Shown here: positions 6,370 through 6,925 of the stretch, one piece after another
Layout: each line of letters opens with the position of its first letter
How positions within the stretch are numbered: the stretch's first letter is position 1
Position numbers and translations under genes: made by a program
Source of the DNA: Nanobdellota archaeon
GTDB taxonomy: Archaea > Nanobdellota > Nanobdellia > Pacearchaeales > GW2011-AR1
Reading direction: 5' to 3'
Assembly: GCA_018901375.1 (NCBI GenBank)
Contig: JAHIEP010000026.1
Coordinates: 1 to 6,925 of the forward strand
DNA length: 6,925 bases
The notes under the pieces: generated by a model
The model's input: only the letters and a program-made list of their open reading frames with translations
What the model was told of the DNA's origin: nothing
The model's database searches: none

Positions 6370-6925
6370 CTATCTAACCCACCCACTAGAACTATATTCG
6401 TCACCCGGCAAAAAGTCCCCAAAATTCCACCACATCCCACCATTAGGCGCCCCACAACACCACCTCTGAATACAAGCATGTTCATTAGCTCCCCCACCCC
6501 AACCCATACAAGGTGCATGACTAGCACTATGATGAAAATCACCACTAGACCAACTATTACTCCAATCATTAATCTTCACTTCAATCGCATCAAGCTCAGA
6601 CCCCACAACATCATGATTATCCGTAGCATAATACATATCACCAACGGCAGAACCCCTTCTCCAAAACACCTTCTTCCCATCATTCCTAACCACCCTAAAA
6701 ATTCCATTAGAAGAACCCCCCAATAAATTAATAACTTCTCTCGAAAGAACTGCAGCCACATTTAAAGTCGGACTCTGCAACCCGACGACATTATAACCCA
6801 AATCAGTTCGGTCCAAAGAAGACGCTCCCTGAATACTCTTATGTATCAACGTCCACCCCCCACCATCCGTAGTCATATCACAATAAACCTCAAACCCACC
6901 ATCACCCGAAGGATCAATTGTATAA
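6370..6925 (-). CDS. Fibrinogen-like (YCDxxxxGGGWT) domain protein, C-terminal part
   Basis: The 184 visible residues end at a TAG stop; the frame stays open to the right window edge, so the N-terminus is missing. The visible part starts [16 protein letters not shown] and continues [11 protein letters not shown], the signature of fibrinogen C-terminal-like domains (Y14, C15, GGGW at 21-24). The tail has a Cys/Trp/Gly-rich region with C139, C151, C156 and C157 and MWWNFGDF near 164-171, where eukaryotic fibrinogen domains hold their conserved Trp-Asn-Cys cluster and ligand pocket. The family typically binds acetylated sugars or protein ligands outside the cell. In this protein, surface binding is inferred; the signal peptide and any other domains lie beyond the window. 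The domain would be about 200 residues, so most of it is visible. The internal ATG at 6876 cannot be the real start because the domain motif extends upstream of it. Confidence 0.85.
   Translation of the reverse strand, partial: YTIDPSGDGGFEVYCDMTTDGGGWTLIHKSIQGASSLDRTDLGYNVVGLQSPTLNVAAVLSREVINLLGGSSNGIFRVVRNDGKKVFWRRGSAVGDMYYATDNHDVVGSELDAIEVKINDWSNSWSSGDFHHSASHAPCMGWGGGANEHACIQRWCCGAPNGGMWWNFGDFLPGDEYSSSGWVR

Noticed and set aside
6348..6761. Small open frames on both strands over the fibrinogen-like gene
   Set aside because: They are out-of-frame shadows of a frame with clear domain motifs that stays open to the window edge.
1..6925. CRISPR array, insertion sequence or transposase
   Set aside because: No regularly spaced direct repeats and no transposase-like frame on either strand; the intein is the only clear mobile element.

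Overview
The window looks like chromosomal DNA from an archaeon, probably a DPANN lineage of the Woesearchaeota/Pacearchaeota type. It carries an archaeal RadA recombinase, a tRNA without an encoded CCA end, A/T-rich TATA boxes about 25-30 bases upstream of inferred RNA starts, starts that look leaderless, and very large cysteine-rich secreted proteins. The lineage is an inference from these traits; no marker here fixes it.

Layout. All three protein genes lie on the minus strand. At the right edge (6370-6925) is the 3' end of a gene whose product ends in a fibrinogen-like domain. After a 63-base gap comes radA (3730-6306), interrupted by a 504-residue intein (4345-5856) placed exactly inside the Walker A ATP-binding loop. 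Next is a short plus-strand RNA block: tRNA-Arg(GCG) at 3525-3597, and a long imperfect hairpin at 3630-3731 with its own TATA-like element, a candidate structured non-coding RNA. Left of a divergent promoter region is the 5' part of a giant secreted protein gene (3435 down to 1, running off the window). It is one continuous open frame of 1145 codons with about 92 cysteines in about 16-17 degenerate repeats. It has no stop inside the window, so a caller that requires complete ORFs would miss it.

How the parts relate. RadA is cytoplasmic and serves homologous recombination; it can bind ATP properly only after the intein splices out. The flanking genes encode extracellular, disulfide-rich or ligand-binding proteins, suggesting cell-surface or attachment functions typical of symbiotic archaea (inference). 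There is no clear operon logic between radA and its neighbours.

Most notable items: the active-looking, low-GC homing intein in RadA, the unassigned hairpin RNA, the unrecognised Cys/Trp repeat protein, and a fibrinogen-like domain in an archaeal setting.
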